A DNA stretch of 64,000 nucleotides from the NCBI RefSeq assembly GCF_042731755.1, contig NZ_JBHWLR010000008.1:1-64000 (forward strand), written 5' to 3'. Below the pieces are notes generated by a model. That model made no database searches and had not been told where the DNA came from. It saw only the letters and a list, made by a program, of their open reading frames with translations. This stretch comes from Promicromonospora sp042731755 (GTDB lineage: Bacteria > Actinomycetota > Actinomycetes > Actinomycetales > Cellulomonadaceae). The translations under genes were made by a program, and so were the position numbers. Positions 7,071-16,080 of the stretch are shown here, in pieces. The stretch's first letter is position 1; each line of letters begins with the position of its first letter.

Positions 7071-10000
7071 TCAGCCGATCAGCTTCCAGGGACCGTGCTT
7101 CTTGAAGCCCGGGATCTGGAGGATCGTCGGCCGGGTCGCCTCGTAGACCTTGCCCTTGTAGGACACGGTGTCACCCCACCAGTAGAGCTTCCACGGCACC
7201 CACGCGGGAGCCTGCGGCTCCTCGGGCTCCGCGGCCTCGACGGTGATCGGCAGCCGGGCCGTGGTGCCCGACGGCGACGCCTGCACCACGAGCTGGTACT
7301 GGCCGGCGGCGGTGTTCGCCGGGATGGTGACCGACGTCGACGTCGCGCCGTTCGTCACCGTGCCGGTGCCGAGCGGGACGCCGTCCGACGGGGCGCCGCC
7401 CGACGGGACCAGGAACGTCTCGACGCCCGTGTTCTGCGGTGCCCCGAGCGAGGTCAGGTTCAGGCCGGACAGGCCGACCGTCGTCGCCGTGCCGGCCTGG
7501 ACCGTGCCCGGCAGCGCCGAGGCCACCGTGCGGGTGCGGGCGAAGCTCGGCGTGACCGGGGCCGAGTCCTTGAGGTACGTGATCCAGGCGTCACGGTCCA
7601 CCAGACCCGAGTCGCGACCGTCCGTGCCCTCGGTGAAGGCCCGGAAGTTGTCGCCGCCCGAGATCAGGAACGAGAACGTCGCGATCCGGTACTCCGCGGC
7701 GGGGTCCACGGGCACGCCGTCGATCGTGATCGACGAGACGTTGTCGCCCGGCGTCGCGTTCGGGTCGGCCGTGGTCGTGGTGTACGACACGTTGTCGGAC
7801 AGCCCCAGCGCCAGGTACGGGCGCGACGGGCGGTTGCCGTTCGCGTCCGTCTGCCACTGCTCCTCGAGCAGGGTGTCGAGCTGCGCACCCGTGAGCGTGA
7901 TCGTCCACAGGTTGTTGACGAACGGCAGCACGGCGTTGGCCTCGGCGTAGGTGATGATCCCGTCCTCGCCGAAGTAGAGCTCGTTGCGCAGGCCGCCCGG
8001 GTTGACGACGCCGATGTCGGCGCCGCCCCGCTCGTCCGCGGAGAGCGAGTCGCGCAGCGAGTTCGCCACGAGGTTGCCGAGCGCCGACTCCGACGCGCGG
8101 TCGTCCCGGTTGCCGCCGGCGTAGCCGCCGTCGGTGTACGAGCCGCCCGCGAACGCCGTGGTCACGTCGGCCGTGACCTTGCCGATCGGCTGCGCGCCGA
8201 TCTGCTCGGCCTCGGCCAGCGCGGCGTCCACGATCGAGTCGACCTCGGCGACTGCCGGGTACGTCGCGATCAGCTCCGCGGCCGGGGTCGTCGTGCGCGC
8301 CACGTTCTCGACCGTGTAGTCGGTGACGTCGAACGTCTCCGTGTCCACGGTGAGGGAGACGTGGCCCAGGAACTCGCCGTAGTTGCCGGTCTGGATGATC
8401 GGCCGGGTCTCCCCCGCCGCACCCGGGACCGGGGCGTCCCACGCGTACTGCTTGTGCGTGTGGCCGGTGAAGATGGCCGCGACGCGCGGGTCGGTGTTCT
8501 GCACGAGGTCGGCGAAGGGGCCGCCGGCGGCGATCTCCTCCTCCAGGGTGGCGCCGTCGGGCGTGCCCGCGCTCGCGCCGTCGTGCGCGAGAGCCACGAC
8601 CACGTCCGCCTCGCCGTTCGCGGCGTCGCCGTCGAGCAGCTCGTCGGTGACACGGTTCAGCGCCTCGACCGGGTCGCCGAACTCCAGGCCCTCGATGCCC
8701 GAGGGCGTGACCAGCGTGGGCGTCTCCTCGGTGACCACGCCGACGAAGCCGACGTCGACACCGTTCACCGGGACCACCTGGTACTCGGGCAGGGCCGGCT
8801 CCCCGGTCGCCTCGTCGTAGACGTTGGCGCCGAGGTAGTCCCAGTCGGCGGCGTCGGTGACGCGGCCGGTCAGGTCGGACATGCCCTGGTCGAACTCGTG
8901 GTTGCCGACCGCGGAGGTCTTCAGGCCCAGCGCGTTCAGCACGTCGATCGTCGGCTGGTCCTGCTGCAGCGCGGAGGCGAACAGCGAGGCGCCGATGTTG
9001 TCACCGGCCGAGACGAACGCGGTGCCCTCGGGGTTCTGCGCCCGCAGCTGCTCCACGGTGCCCGCGAAGTTCACGGTGTTGCCGTCGATGCGGCCGTGGA
9101 AGTCGTTGATCGCCACGAGGTCCAGGTCCACCGAGCCGGGCTCGGTGGTGGTGTCGCCCAGGTCCAGGCCCACCAGGACCGGGTCGTGGTCGGACGACCG
9201 GAAGGGCGTCTCGTCGTAGAGGATCGTCGCGTTGTAGTTGTAGCGGCTGTACTCGTTCGCCACCGGCTCGTACGCGTTGATGTTCCAGATGTCCGTACCG
9301 GACACGGCCTCGGCCGCGGCCGGGGAGGCCAGCACGTGGTCGAGCGAGCCGACCATGCCGTCGAAGTTGTACGAGTACTCGCCCGTGGTGGGGCCGAGGT
9401 CGGTGTACCCGGCCTCGGTGAGGACCTCGATCGGGTCCTCCTGCTCGTACGAGTTGAAGTCACCGACGAGCAGCACCTTGTCGGTCCCGGCCGCAGCGGC
9501 CCGGTCCTCGGCGAACGCCGCGAGGGACGTCGCCTGGCGGGTGCGGGACTCGTTCGACGCGCCCTGGCCGTCGCCCTGGTCGGCGTCGCCGGGCCACGGT
9601 CCGGCCGAGCCCTTCGACTTGAAGTGGTTCGCGATGACCACGACGTCGTCACCGGCGCCGGCGGCGCCGTCCGCGGGCTGGAACGTCTGGGCCAGCGGCT
9701 GACGGGCGTTCTGGAACGCCTCGTCGCCGACGAGGATCGTCGAGCCACCGACCGGCTCCGCGGTGGCGGTCCGGTAGATGAAGGCGTTGCGGATGACGTC
9801 CTCGGCGTCGGGCACCTCGGTCGGGGAGGCCACGTAGGCCCACGTGCCGGCGCCCTCGGCGGCGTTCAGCGCGTCCACCAGGTCGCCCAGGGCCTGGTCG
9901 CGGGGGCCACCCAGCGAGGCGGTGTTCTCGATCTCCAGCAGCGCGACGACGTCCGCGCCGAGCGCCGAGATCGCCGCGACGATCTTGGTCTGCTGCCGCT

Positions 10001-11693
10001 GCAGGTCCTCCTCCTCGGCCGCGCCGCGGGCGTCGCAGCCGCCCGAGACGGTGACGGGGTCACCCGCGCGGTCGGTGTAGTACGTGCAGCCCGTGAGCTC
10101 GTCGCCCGTGGTGGTGAAGTAGTTCAGCACGTTGAACGTCGCGACCTCCAGGTCGCCGCCCACCTCGGCAGGCGCGTCCTCGCGGGTGTTCTCGAAGGTC
10201 GCGGGCTGCACGGCGTCGGCGACGTCCGGCGTCAGGGCCGACGTCGGCTGGAAGCCCCACGCGTCGAACCGGTAGTCCAGGACGACCGGGCGCGTGAACG
10301 TGACGGCCGCACCCACCCGCAGCGGCGCGCCGCCGGTCAGGTAGGGCAGCGGCTTCGACTTGTTCGCGGTCGAGTTGTAGTTCGTGGACGAGCCGTCGTC
10401 GAGCAGCACGGCGCGCGCCGCGTTGTCCGCGACCTGCGCGCCGTACTCCGCCGAACCGGGACGCCCCGCCGTGGTGGGCTGCACCAGCGGGCTGTCGCCC
10501 GCAGCCAGCCCGACCGTGCCGTAGTAGTTGGTGTCGTAGTTGTCCGTCACCGTGAACTCGCCCTGCGGCGCGAGCAGCATGCCCTCGAGCGCCTCGCGGC
10601 CGGCCGCGGTGGCGGGCCAGGCGGTCACGGTCGGCTCGACCGTCGCGGGCTCGTCCAGGACGGTCCAGCCGCCCGCCGACGGCGTGAGCTCCGTGAGGCC
10701 GTTGAACTCCGACACGACGCCGGTGACCTCCACGTGGTCGCCCGCCGAGAGGTCGGCGGCGGCCGCCGCGGAGAACACGAAGACGGCGTCCGACGCGCCG
10801 GGCGTCGGGTCCGCGCCGCCGCCGGTGCCGGCGGTCTGCAGGTAGAGGCCGTTGAAGCCACCGGTCGGGTAGACGGCGGTGACGACGCCCTGCGTCGTGA
10901 CCGTGTCGCCGACCAGCGGGCTGGTGTCGCCCGTGCCCTGGATCTCCGCGATCGGGGTGACCTCGCCGGGCTCGGTCGGTACGGACGGGCTGGGGCTGGG
11001 CTCTGGCTCGGAGCCCTGGCCGTTGGTGGGGGTGACCTCGGTGCCGAACACGAAGTCCGCCGAGTTGTCGCCCGCGTCGCCCGTGCGCTCCAGCGATCCG
11101 ACCACGCCGGTGCCCTGGCCGGCCGGGCCCTGGGCGGTCTCGAACGTGTCGGCGGTGCCGTAGCCGAGCAGGTCGACGACGCCCGCGGCGCCCGCGGCCG
11201 GCACGGCGCCCTTGGCGGGCGTGACGGCGGTGGCCTGCGACGCGAGCGCGATGACGCCCGCCGTGCCGCTCAGGTTGAGGCTGCCGACGGCGTCCGGCGT
11301 GGGGAGGGGCTCGCCGTTGGCGGCGTTCGAGGCGCCCTGCACCAGGTAGTGGCCGCCGGCGGCGATGGTGCCGCTCAGCGCGGTGATGCCGGAGAACGAG
11401 GCGCCCGTCGCGGACTTGTACTGGACCGACCAGCCGTCGACGCTGACCGGCTCGTCCGTCGGGTTGTACAGCTCCACGAACTTGTTGCGGTACGGCTGGC
11501 CGGAGCTGCCGCCCACGAGGTAGGCCTCGCTGATGACGACGTGCCCGGAGTCCGGGCCGTCAGCGGTGGCCGCGGGCGCGGCGACGGCCGCCGTCGCGGG
11601 CACGGTGAGCGCCGCGGAGAGGGCCACGGCGACGGCGGCTCTCCCACGGGGTCGGGGGTGCGGTCGCGGGGACCGGAGCGTGCTGGGTCTCAC
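7071..11693 (-). CDS. Giant secreted nuclease / 5'-nucleotidase with lamin-tail and C-terminal carbohydrate-binding-like domains
   Basis: A 1540-residue exported multidomain protein. An N-terminal signal peptide (basic RSPRPHPRPRGRAA, then a long Ala-rich core ending about residue 42) precedes a lamin-tail-like domain (HVVISEAYLVGG...NKFVELYNPT, about 45-190), an OB-fold segment as in ExeM/NucH nucleases (about 230-500), an EEP nuclease domain (LEVATFNVLNYF about 510, VLLVGDFNSY, SDHDPVLVGLD, to about 850), and a UshA-type 5'-nucleotidase: the metallophosphatase part (LVAINDFHGRIDGN about 855, GNHEFDQGM, GHTHKQYAW) and the C-terminal part to about 1380. An Ig-like segment and a Trp-rich module (WVPWKLYWWGDTVSYKGKVYEA, written here only to show the aromatic pattern of CBM5/12 chitin-binding modules) end it. 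The GTG start follows AGAAGGAG. The likely role is digestion of extracellular DNA to nucleosides and phosphate. Confidence 0.9.
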   Translation of the reverse strand: MRPSTLRSPRPHPRPRGRAAVAVALSAALTVPATAAVAAPAATADGPDSGHVVISEAYLVGGSSGQPYRNKFVELYNPTDEPVSVDGWSVQYKSATGASFSGITALSGTIAAGGHYLVQGASNAANGEPLPTPDAVGSLNLSGTAGVIALASQATAVTPAKGAVPAAGAAGVVDLLGYGTADTFETAQGPAGQGTGVVGSLERTGDAGDNSADFVFGTEVTPTNGQGSEPEPSPSPSVPTEPGEVTPIAEIQGTGDTSPLVGDTVTTQGVVTAVYPTGGFNGLYLQTAGTGGGADPTPGASDAVFVFSAAAAADLSAGDHVEVTGVVSEFNGLTELTPSAGGWTVLDEPATVEPTVTAWPATAAGREALEGMLLAPQGEFTVTDNYDTNYYGTVGLAAGDSPLVQPTTAGRPGSAEYGAQVADNAARAVLLDDGSSTNYNSTANKSKPLPYLTGGAPLRVGAAVTFTRPVVLDYRFDAWGFQPTSALTPDVADAVQPATFENTREDAPAEVGGDLEVATFNVLNYFTTTGDELTGCTYYTDRAGDPVTVSGGCDARGAAEEEDLQRQQTKIVAAISALGADVVALLEIENTASLGGPRDQALGDLVDALNAAEGAGTWAYVASPTEVPDAEDVIRNAFIYRTATAEPVGGSTILVGDEAFQNARQPLAQTFQPADGAAGAGDDVVVIANHFKSKGSAGPWPGDADQGDGQGASNESRTRQATSLAAFAEDRAAAAGTDKVLLVGDFNSYEQEDPIEVLTEAGYTDLGPTTGEYSYNFDGMVGSLDHVLASPAAAEAVSGTDIWNINAYEPVANEYSRYNYNATILYDETPFRSSDHDPVLVGLDLGDTTTEPGSVDLDLVAINDFHGRIDGNTVNFAGTVEQLRAQNPEGTAFVSAGDNIGASLFASALQQDQPTIDVLNALGLKTSAVGNHEFDQGMSDLTGRVTDAADWDYLGANVYDEATGEPALPEYQVVPVNGVDVGFVGVVTEETPTLVTPSGIEGLEFGDPVEALNRVTDELLDGDAANGEADVVVALAHDGASAGTPDGATLEEEIAAGGPFADLVQNTDPRVAAIFTGHTHKQYAWDAPVPGAAGETRPIIQTGNYGEFLGHVSLTVDTETFDVTDYTVENVARTTTPAAELIATYPAVAEVDSIVDAALAEAEQIGAQPIGKVTADVTTAFAGGSYTDGGYAGGNRDDRASESALGNLVANSLRDSLSADERGGADIGVVNPGGLRNELYFGEDGIITYAEANAVLPFVNNLWTITLTGAQLDTLLEEQWQTDANGNRPSRPYLALGLSDNVSYTTTTADPNATPGDNVSSITIDGVPVDPAAEYRIATFSFLISGGDNFRAFTEGTDGRDSGLVDRDAWITYLKDSAPVTPSFARTRTVASALPGTVQAGTATTVGLSGLNLTSLGAPQNTGVETFLVPSGGAPSDGVPLGTGTVTNGATSTSVTIPANTAAGQYQLVVQASPSGTTARLPITVEAAEPEEPQAPAWVPWKLYWWGDTVSYKGKVYEATRPTILQIPGFKKHGPWKLIG

Positions 11694-11985
11694 GCTGACT
11701 CCTTCTGCAATAGCCGACCGAGGGTCGGGGTGGAGTGCACTGCTGCTGGACGACGTGCTCGGCGGCATCGCCGCGGCCGGGCGCGCATCAGTTGCGCAGG
11801 CGGTCCGGCACGAGCGGCACCAACCAATCACTGCCTCGTGAACCGGCGGTTACGGTCGGGCACCCGCCGGGAAAACTGAGGTCCCGGCGCCGGGTGAACC
11901 AGCCCGCGGCCGAGCCACGAGATCGACGCCGAGGCTAGCGGGTGTCACCGACATCACCGCCCGGTACACGCCGCCGGCGCAGGGT
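11694..11985. other. Intergenic region upstream of the nuclease gene
   Basis: A 292-nt stretch holding the strong ribosome binding site (AGAAGGAG) and presumably the promoter of the nuclease gene. Both flanking genes are on the minus strand. No other ORF or clear repeat is convincing. Confidence 0.4.
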
Positions 11986-12402
11986 TCACCCGGGTGGGAC
12001 CGGAGAGCCCGGCTCGCCGCCCGCCCCCGACGCCGCCCGGCGTCCGGCGGTCAGCGGCAGCAGGTGCGAGATGTCGGAGCGGTCGCCCGAGGCGCGCACC
12101 CGCCCGTCCGCGACGACGTCCGCCCAGGTGAGAGTGCCCGTGGCCAGGCCGAGCCAGGTCTCCGGGTCCGTCTCGACCACGTTCGGCGGGGTGCCGCGCG
12201 TGTGCCGCGGCCCGGGCACGGCCTGCACAGCGCCCGCGGGCGGCACGCGCACCTCGACGGAGTTGCCCGGCGCGACCGAGGCGAGCTCCTCCAGCGTGAA
12301 CCGCACGGCCGTGGTGACGTCCCGGCGCTCCGCCTCGCCCCGGGCCCAGACGGCGACGGCGGCGCGTCCGACTGCCGGGTCGGTCCGGCGCCGCGGGGGC
12401 AC
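11986..12402 (-). CDS. Sterol-carrier-family protein (bacterial SCP ortholog)
   Basis: A 138-residue cytosolic protein matching the actinobacterial sterol carrier family, with FTLEELASVAPGNSVEVRVPP and the signature GPRHTRGTPPNVVETDPETWLGLATG followed by RVRASGDRSDISHLLPL. These proteins resemble the hydrophobic-ligand fold of SCP2, but their ligand is unknown. The start is a GTG whose first base overlaps the stop codon of the upstream lipoprotein gene by one nucleotide, so translation is probably coupled. It belongs to the RNase-lipoprotein-SCP unit on the minus strand. Confidence 0.8.
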   Translation of the reverse strand: MPPRRRTDPAVGRAAVAVWARGEAERRDVTTAVRFTLEELASVAPGNSVEVRVPPAGAVQAVPGPRHTRGTPPNVVETDPETWLGLATGTLTWADVVADGRVRASGDRSDISHLLPLTAGRRAASGAGGEPGSPVPPG

Positions 12403-12590
12403 TACCGCACCGCCAGGAAGTCGCCGAGCCGCGTCCAGCCGGACTGCTCAAGGCTCGTGAAGTCGGTGCCGGGCACGACGAACATGGCCTTGCTCGTGCC
12501 GTCCGACGACGTGCAGCCGGTCAGCAGGGCCGCGCCGAGCACGGCGACGGCGCCCGCGCGCCAGGCGGCACCAGGAACAGCATTGGTCAT
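12402..12590 (-). CDS. Small putative lipoprotein
   Basis: A 62-residue protein with a Sec-type signal sequence (RAGAVAVLGAALLTGC), whose lipobox LLTGC places the lipidated Cys at residue 26. The mature part is only about 37 residues (SSDGTSKAMFVVPGTDFTSLEQSGWTRLGDFLAVR region). No family is recognised. The stop overlaps the SCP gene start by one base, and the start lies 25 nt downstream of the RNase gene. The conserved-looking mature part suggests a real gene rather than a decayed one. Confidence 0.65.
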   Translation of the reverse strand: MTNAVPGAAWRAGAVAVLGAALLTGCTSSDGTSKAMFVVPGTDFTSLEQSGWTRLGDFLAVR

Positions 12591-12615
12591 GGGGTCAGTA
12601 TGGCCGACCGTCGCC

Positions 12616-15006
12616 TCAGTACCGGTACACGTCGGGCGTCGGGCCCTCGACCGCGAGCAGGTCCGCCGCCACGACCATCGGCAGCTCGCGCGAGGCCACG
12701 GAGGGAAAGCTCGCGACCTGCACGACGCGCGGCAGGCCACCCGTCCGCACCGCCGGCACGGGCTGGGACAGCGGCCCGGCGCCCGGCGCGTGTCGCGGCC
12801 AGGGTTCCGACAGCGGCATCTCGTCCCGGACCTGGGGCCGGACCGGCCGGCTGATCGGCGGGTAGTCGGCGCGCCGCACGCGACGGGGGACCTCGGACAC
12901 CGTCGGCCGGAAGGCGGGCGGCTGTGGCTGCGGCTGCGGCTGCGGCGGTGCGGGCTCGGGGCGCGGCTGCGGTGTCGGACGCGGCCGCGGGACCGGGCGA
13001 GGCTGCGGGCTGGGGCTCGGCTCCGGCCGCTGCCACGGGTCGGCGGCCACCACCGGCTCGGACCAGCGCCGGCGCTCCGCCCGCGACCGGAGCTGCGGTT
13101 CAGGGCGGGGCTGCGGTTCGGGCAGCGGCTGCGATGCGGGGAACGGCTGCGATCGGGGCATTGGCTGCGAATCGGAGAACGGCTGGCGCGCGTGCAGCGG
13201 CTCGGACACCGGCAGCGGCTCGGGCGCGAGCAAGGGCTCGGGCCGGCTCCACGGCTCGGCCTGGTGCTGCGAGCGCAGCCCCGGGCCCGCGTGCTGCCCC
13301 GGCGCCGGGCGCGGCTCCGCCTGCGTGTGCGGCTCCGGTGCCCGCGGCTCCACGACGGCCTCGGGCGCGGAGACCGGACCGTCGGCCGGCGTCGGGGTAG
13401 CGGCGCGGCCGCTCGTGCCCGAGGCGCGCCGCGCCGCGCGCCGTCCGCCGGGCTCCGGGACGCCGGCCGCGCCGGCTGCTCGGTGCTCGGCCCGACCGGC
13501 GACGTCCGCCGCCCGGCCGGCCAGCGGACCGCCAAGGGTGAACGTCACGCGCCGCTCGGCGACGTCGGCCTCGGCGAGCTGGACCCGCACCTCGTCGCCC
13601 AGGGGCAGCGCGGGACCCACCACGCGCGCCCGCACCGCAGGGTCGCGCAGCACGACCTCGCCCCGCTGCAGCTCCTTGTCCTGGTCGTCGACGTCGACCA
13701 CCACGCCGTCGAACTCCTCGCCCAGGCGGTCCGCGAGGAGCGACGCCTCGACGATGTCCACGCACTCGCGCTCGAACGACGAGGCGCGGCGGCCGGTCTC
13801 GGCCATGACGGCGGGCAGGGCGGGCAGCGCCTCCAGCACCCACGGGGGCACAGGGGTGCCCGCGGAGACGGCAAGGCAGACCTCGGTCGCGTACCGGTCC
13901 ACGAGGCGGCGCAGCGGCGCAGTGACGTGCGCGTAGTCGGCGGCGATGGCGGCGTGCCGGGTGTTCTCGGGCGTCGGCACGACTGCGCCGTCGGGCCCCG
14001 GCATGCCGAAGGCGACGTACCCGGCGCCGCGGAAGAGCGTGGTCGCCTCGTTGAGGAACGCCGCGTGCTCGGGGATGCGCGAGACGAGCGTGGGGACGAG
14101 GCGCGCGTACGGGAGGTCGTCCGGCCAGTCGATGCCGAGCGCACGCGCGGTGCGGTGCAGCCGGGCCAGGTCGCGCGGGTCGGCCTCGGGGAGGGTGCGC
14201 AGGATGCCCACGCCCGCCTCCCGCATGAGGTGCGCGGCGGCGATGCCCGTGAGCAGCGAGATCTGCGCGTTCCACTCCTCGACCGGGAGGTTGCGCCGGA
14301 ACGACAGCGTGTAGGTGCCGTCCTCGCGCCGCTCCACCTCCTGCTCGGGAACCGACAGCGAGACGCCGCCGCGCGCGAGCTCCAGCGACTGGCGCAGGCG
14401 GCCGACGTCGGCCAGGAGCTGCAGCGACTCGCTCGCCGTGCCCGCGTCGAGGGTCGACTGCACCTCGGCGTACGTGAGCCGCTCGCGGCTGCGCACGTAC
14501 GCGCGCTCCAGCGCGGCGCCCTTGATGATGCCGCGCGCGTCGAGGGTCACCGTCCACAGGACGGCCGGGCGGTCCTCCTCGGGCAGCAGGCTCGCCGCGC
14601 CCTCGGACAGCACCTTCGGGTGGAGCGGCGTGCGGGCGTCCGGCCCGTAGACGGTCATGCCGCGCCGGTGCACCTCCGCGTCGATCGCGCCGCCCGGGGC
14701 CACGAACGCGCCCAGGTCCGCGATGGCGTAGTGCACCACGTAGCCCTCGCCGGACTGTTCCACGTGGACCGCCTGGTCCAGGTCCTTGGAACCGGGCGGG
14801 TCGATGGTGACGAACGCGATGTCGCGGCGGTCGGTCCGGCCGGCGGAGACGTCGTGCCCGGCGGCCGCGAGAGCCTCCTCGAGCACGTCCTGCGGGAACA
14901 TCGCGGGCAGGCCGACCTCGGCGCGAAGAGCCGCGAGGGCACCGCTCACGTCGTCGGTGGCGGCGGGCGCGAGGCGCATCTGACGGGTGGGCACAACTGC
15001 GAACAT
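12616..15006 (-). CDS. RNase II/RNB-family exoribonuclease with a long Pro/Gln/Glu-rich C-terminal extension
   Basis: A 796-residue protein. Residues 1-480 form an RNase II-like enzyme. The RNB metal-binding motif IDPPGSKDLDQA (Asp69, Asp75, Asp77) and the segments YAIADLGAFVAPGG, LHPKVLSEGAASLLP, APLRRLVDRYATEV and LGEEFDGVVVDVDD predict 3'-5' hydrolytic RNA degradation. Actinobacterial relatives usually end near residue 490. Here a 300-residue extension follows, rich in EP/QP dipeptides (LLAPEPLPVSEPL, PQPRPVPRPRP) and closing with a more ordered tail (VVQVASFPSVASRELPMVV). The tail may mediate protein contacts; that is inference. The ATG at 15006 is kept; MRLAP nine residues later is an alternative. 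Confidence 0.85.
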   Translation of the reverse strand: MFAVVPTRQMRLAPAATDDVSGALAALRAEVGLPAMFPQDVLEEALAAAGHDVSAGRTDRRDIAFVTIDPPGSKDLDQAVHVEQSGEGYVVHYAIADLGAFVAPGGAIDAEVHRRGMTVYGPDARTPLHPKVLSEGAASLLPEEDRPAVLWTVTLDARGIIKGAALERAYVRSRERLTYAEVQSTLDAGTASESLQLLADVGRLRQSLELARGGVSLSVPEQEVERREDGTYTLSFRRNLPVEEWNAQISLLTGIAAAHLMREAGVGILRTLPEADPRDLARLHRTARALGIDWPDDLPYARLVPTLVSRIPEHAAFLNEATTLFRGAGYVAFGMPGPDGAVVPTPENTRHAAIAADYAHVTAPLRRLVDRYATEVCLAVSAGTPVPPWVLEALPALPAVMAETGRRASSFERECVDIVEASLLADRLGEEFDGVVVDVDDQDKELQRGEVVLRDPAVRARVVGPALPLGDEVRVQLAEADVAERRVTFTLGGPLAGRAADVAGRAEHRAAGAAGVPEPGGRRAARRASGTSGRAATPTPADGPVSAPEAVVEPRAPEPHTQAEPRPAPGQHAGPGLRSQHQAEPWSRPEPLLAPEPLPVSEPLHARQPFSDSQPMPRSQPFPASQPLPEPQPRPEPQLRSRAERRRWSEPVVAADPWQRPEPSPSPQPRPVPRPRPTPQPRPEPAPPQPQPQPQPPAFRPTVSEVPRRVRRADYPPISRPVRPQVRDEMPLSEPWPRHAPGAGPLSQPVPAVRTGGLPRVVQVASFPSVASRELPMVVAADLLAVEGPTPDVYRY

Positions 15007-15042
15007 AAGCCGGTTCCGCGCTCCCCGCGCGGTGTCGCTGTG

Positions 15043-16005
15043 CTATTCGACGACGACGGTCGCCACCAGCGCCCGGTGGTCGGTCCCGGGGACCTGCATG
15101 GACACCACGTCGGAGACGAGCATGTCCTTCTCCACCACCACGTGGTCCAGCGCGAAGAGCGCCGGAACCCGGCTGCCCTCCGGCCAGGTCACGGTCGGGC
15201 CCGCACCCCACTCGCGGGTCGCGTCCAGGAAGCGCGAGCCGAGCAGGTCGCGGAAGGTCGCGTGGTCGTAGCCGGCGTTGAAGTCGCCCGCCAGGATCTG
15301 CGGCGCCTCGTCCTCGTGGACCTTCTCCGTGAGCTCGACGAGCTCGGTGCGCCAGGTGGTGACGTCCTCCGGCATGGGCGGGTACGGGTGCACGACCGTG
15401 ACGCGGACGTCGGTCCCGCCCACGTCGACCAGGGCCGACGGCATCGCGAAGGTGGTGCCGCTCATCTGCTGCACCTCGGTCAGCTCGGTGGTCGACCAGA
15501 GCCCGCTGCCCGCAGGGGTGTCCTCGGCGGGGACGGTGAAGCTGTGCGCCAGCAGCTCGTCGAGGCCGGCGTCGGCGAGGGCCTGCTCGAAGTCGGGCGT
15601 GAGCTCCTGGACCGAGAGCACCTCGACGTTCTGCGACTTCACGAGCCCCACCACGGTCTCGGCGTCGGCCCGGCCGTACAGCGCGTTCACCGTCATGACC
15701 CGCAGCGTGCCCGCGTCGTCCGGGTCGGCCGCCGTGGACGACTCCGGCGGCAGGAAGAAGGGCACCATCCAGAACAGGAAGCCCGCGAACGAGAGCCCGA
15801 GCAGCGAGGTCAGCACCCAGCGGCGCGAGAACAGCGCGACGATCAGCAGCGGCAGGGTCGCGAGCGTGGCCCACGGCGTGAACGCGACGAGCTGGGGCAG
15901 GGGCACCACGTTGTCGAACGGGAGCACCCTGGCGATCGCCACGAGGAGCAGGGGGATCGCGATGATCCAGAGCACGAGGGAGATGAGGCCGCGGACAAAT
16001 CGCAC
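15043..16005 (-). CDS. Membrane-anchored endonuclease/exonuclease/phosphatase family protein
   Basis: A 320-residue protein with three N-terminal hydrophobic helices (about residues 5-28, 36-60 and 65-87) and then an EEP-fold catalytic domain facing outward: LRVMTVNALYG near 103, SVQELTP (metal-binding Glu), VHPYPP, ILAGDFNAG and the C-terminal GTDHRALVA with the catalytic His. Proteins of this layout are common in Actinobacteria and may cleave phosphodiester or phosphomonoester bonds in lipids, sugars or nucleic acids; the substrate cannot be read from sequence. It lies between purL and the RNase gene, after the purL terminator. Confidence 0.85.
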   Translation of the reverse strand: MRFVRGLISLVLWIIAIPLLLVAIARVLPFDNVVPLPQLVAFTPWATLATLPLLIVALFSRRWVLTSLLGLSFAGFLFWMVPFFLPPESSTAADPDDAGTLRVMTVNALYGRADAETVVGLVKSQNVEVLSVQELTPDFEQALADAGLDELLAHSFTVPAEDTPAGSGLWSTTELTEVQQMSGTTFAMPSALVDVGGTDVRVTVVHPYPPMPEDVTTWRTELVELTEKVHEDEAPQILAGDFNAGYDHATFRDLLGSRFLDATREWGAGPTVTWPEGSRVPALFALDHVVVEKDMLVSDVVSMQVPGTDHRALVATVVVE

Positions 16006-16033
16006 CCCCGGACCCTATCGGCTGCCCGGAACG

Positions 16034-16072
16034 GCCTTGACCAGCCGCCAGGTCTCAGCGGCTGGTCAAGGC
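16034..16072 (-). terminator. Terminator downstream of purL
   Basis: GCCTTGACCAGCCGC (16034-16048) pairs perfectly with GCGGCTGGTCAAGGC (16058-16072) around a 9-nt loop. It lies between purL and the next minus-strand gene and should end the purL transcript. Confidence 0.8.
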
Positions 16073-16080
16073 TCCTCGGA

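Noticed and set aside
6873..11879. Very long open frame on the plus strand antisense to the nuclease gene
   Set aside because: It mirrors the high-GC codon pattern of the opposite strand, has an Arg/Val/Gly-dominated composition and contains the N gap; no domain or ribosome binding site.
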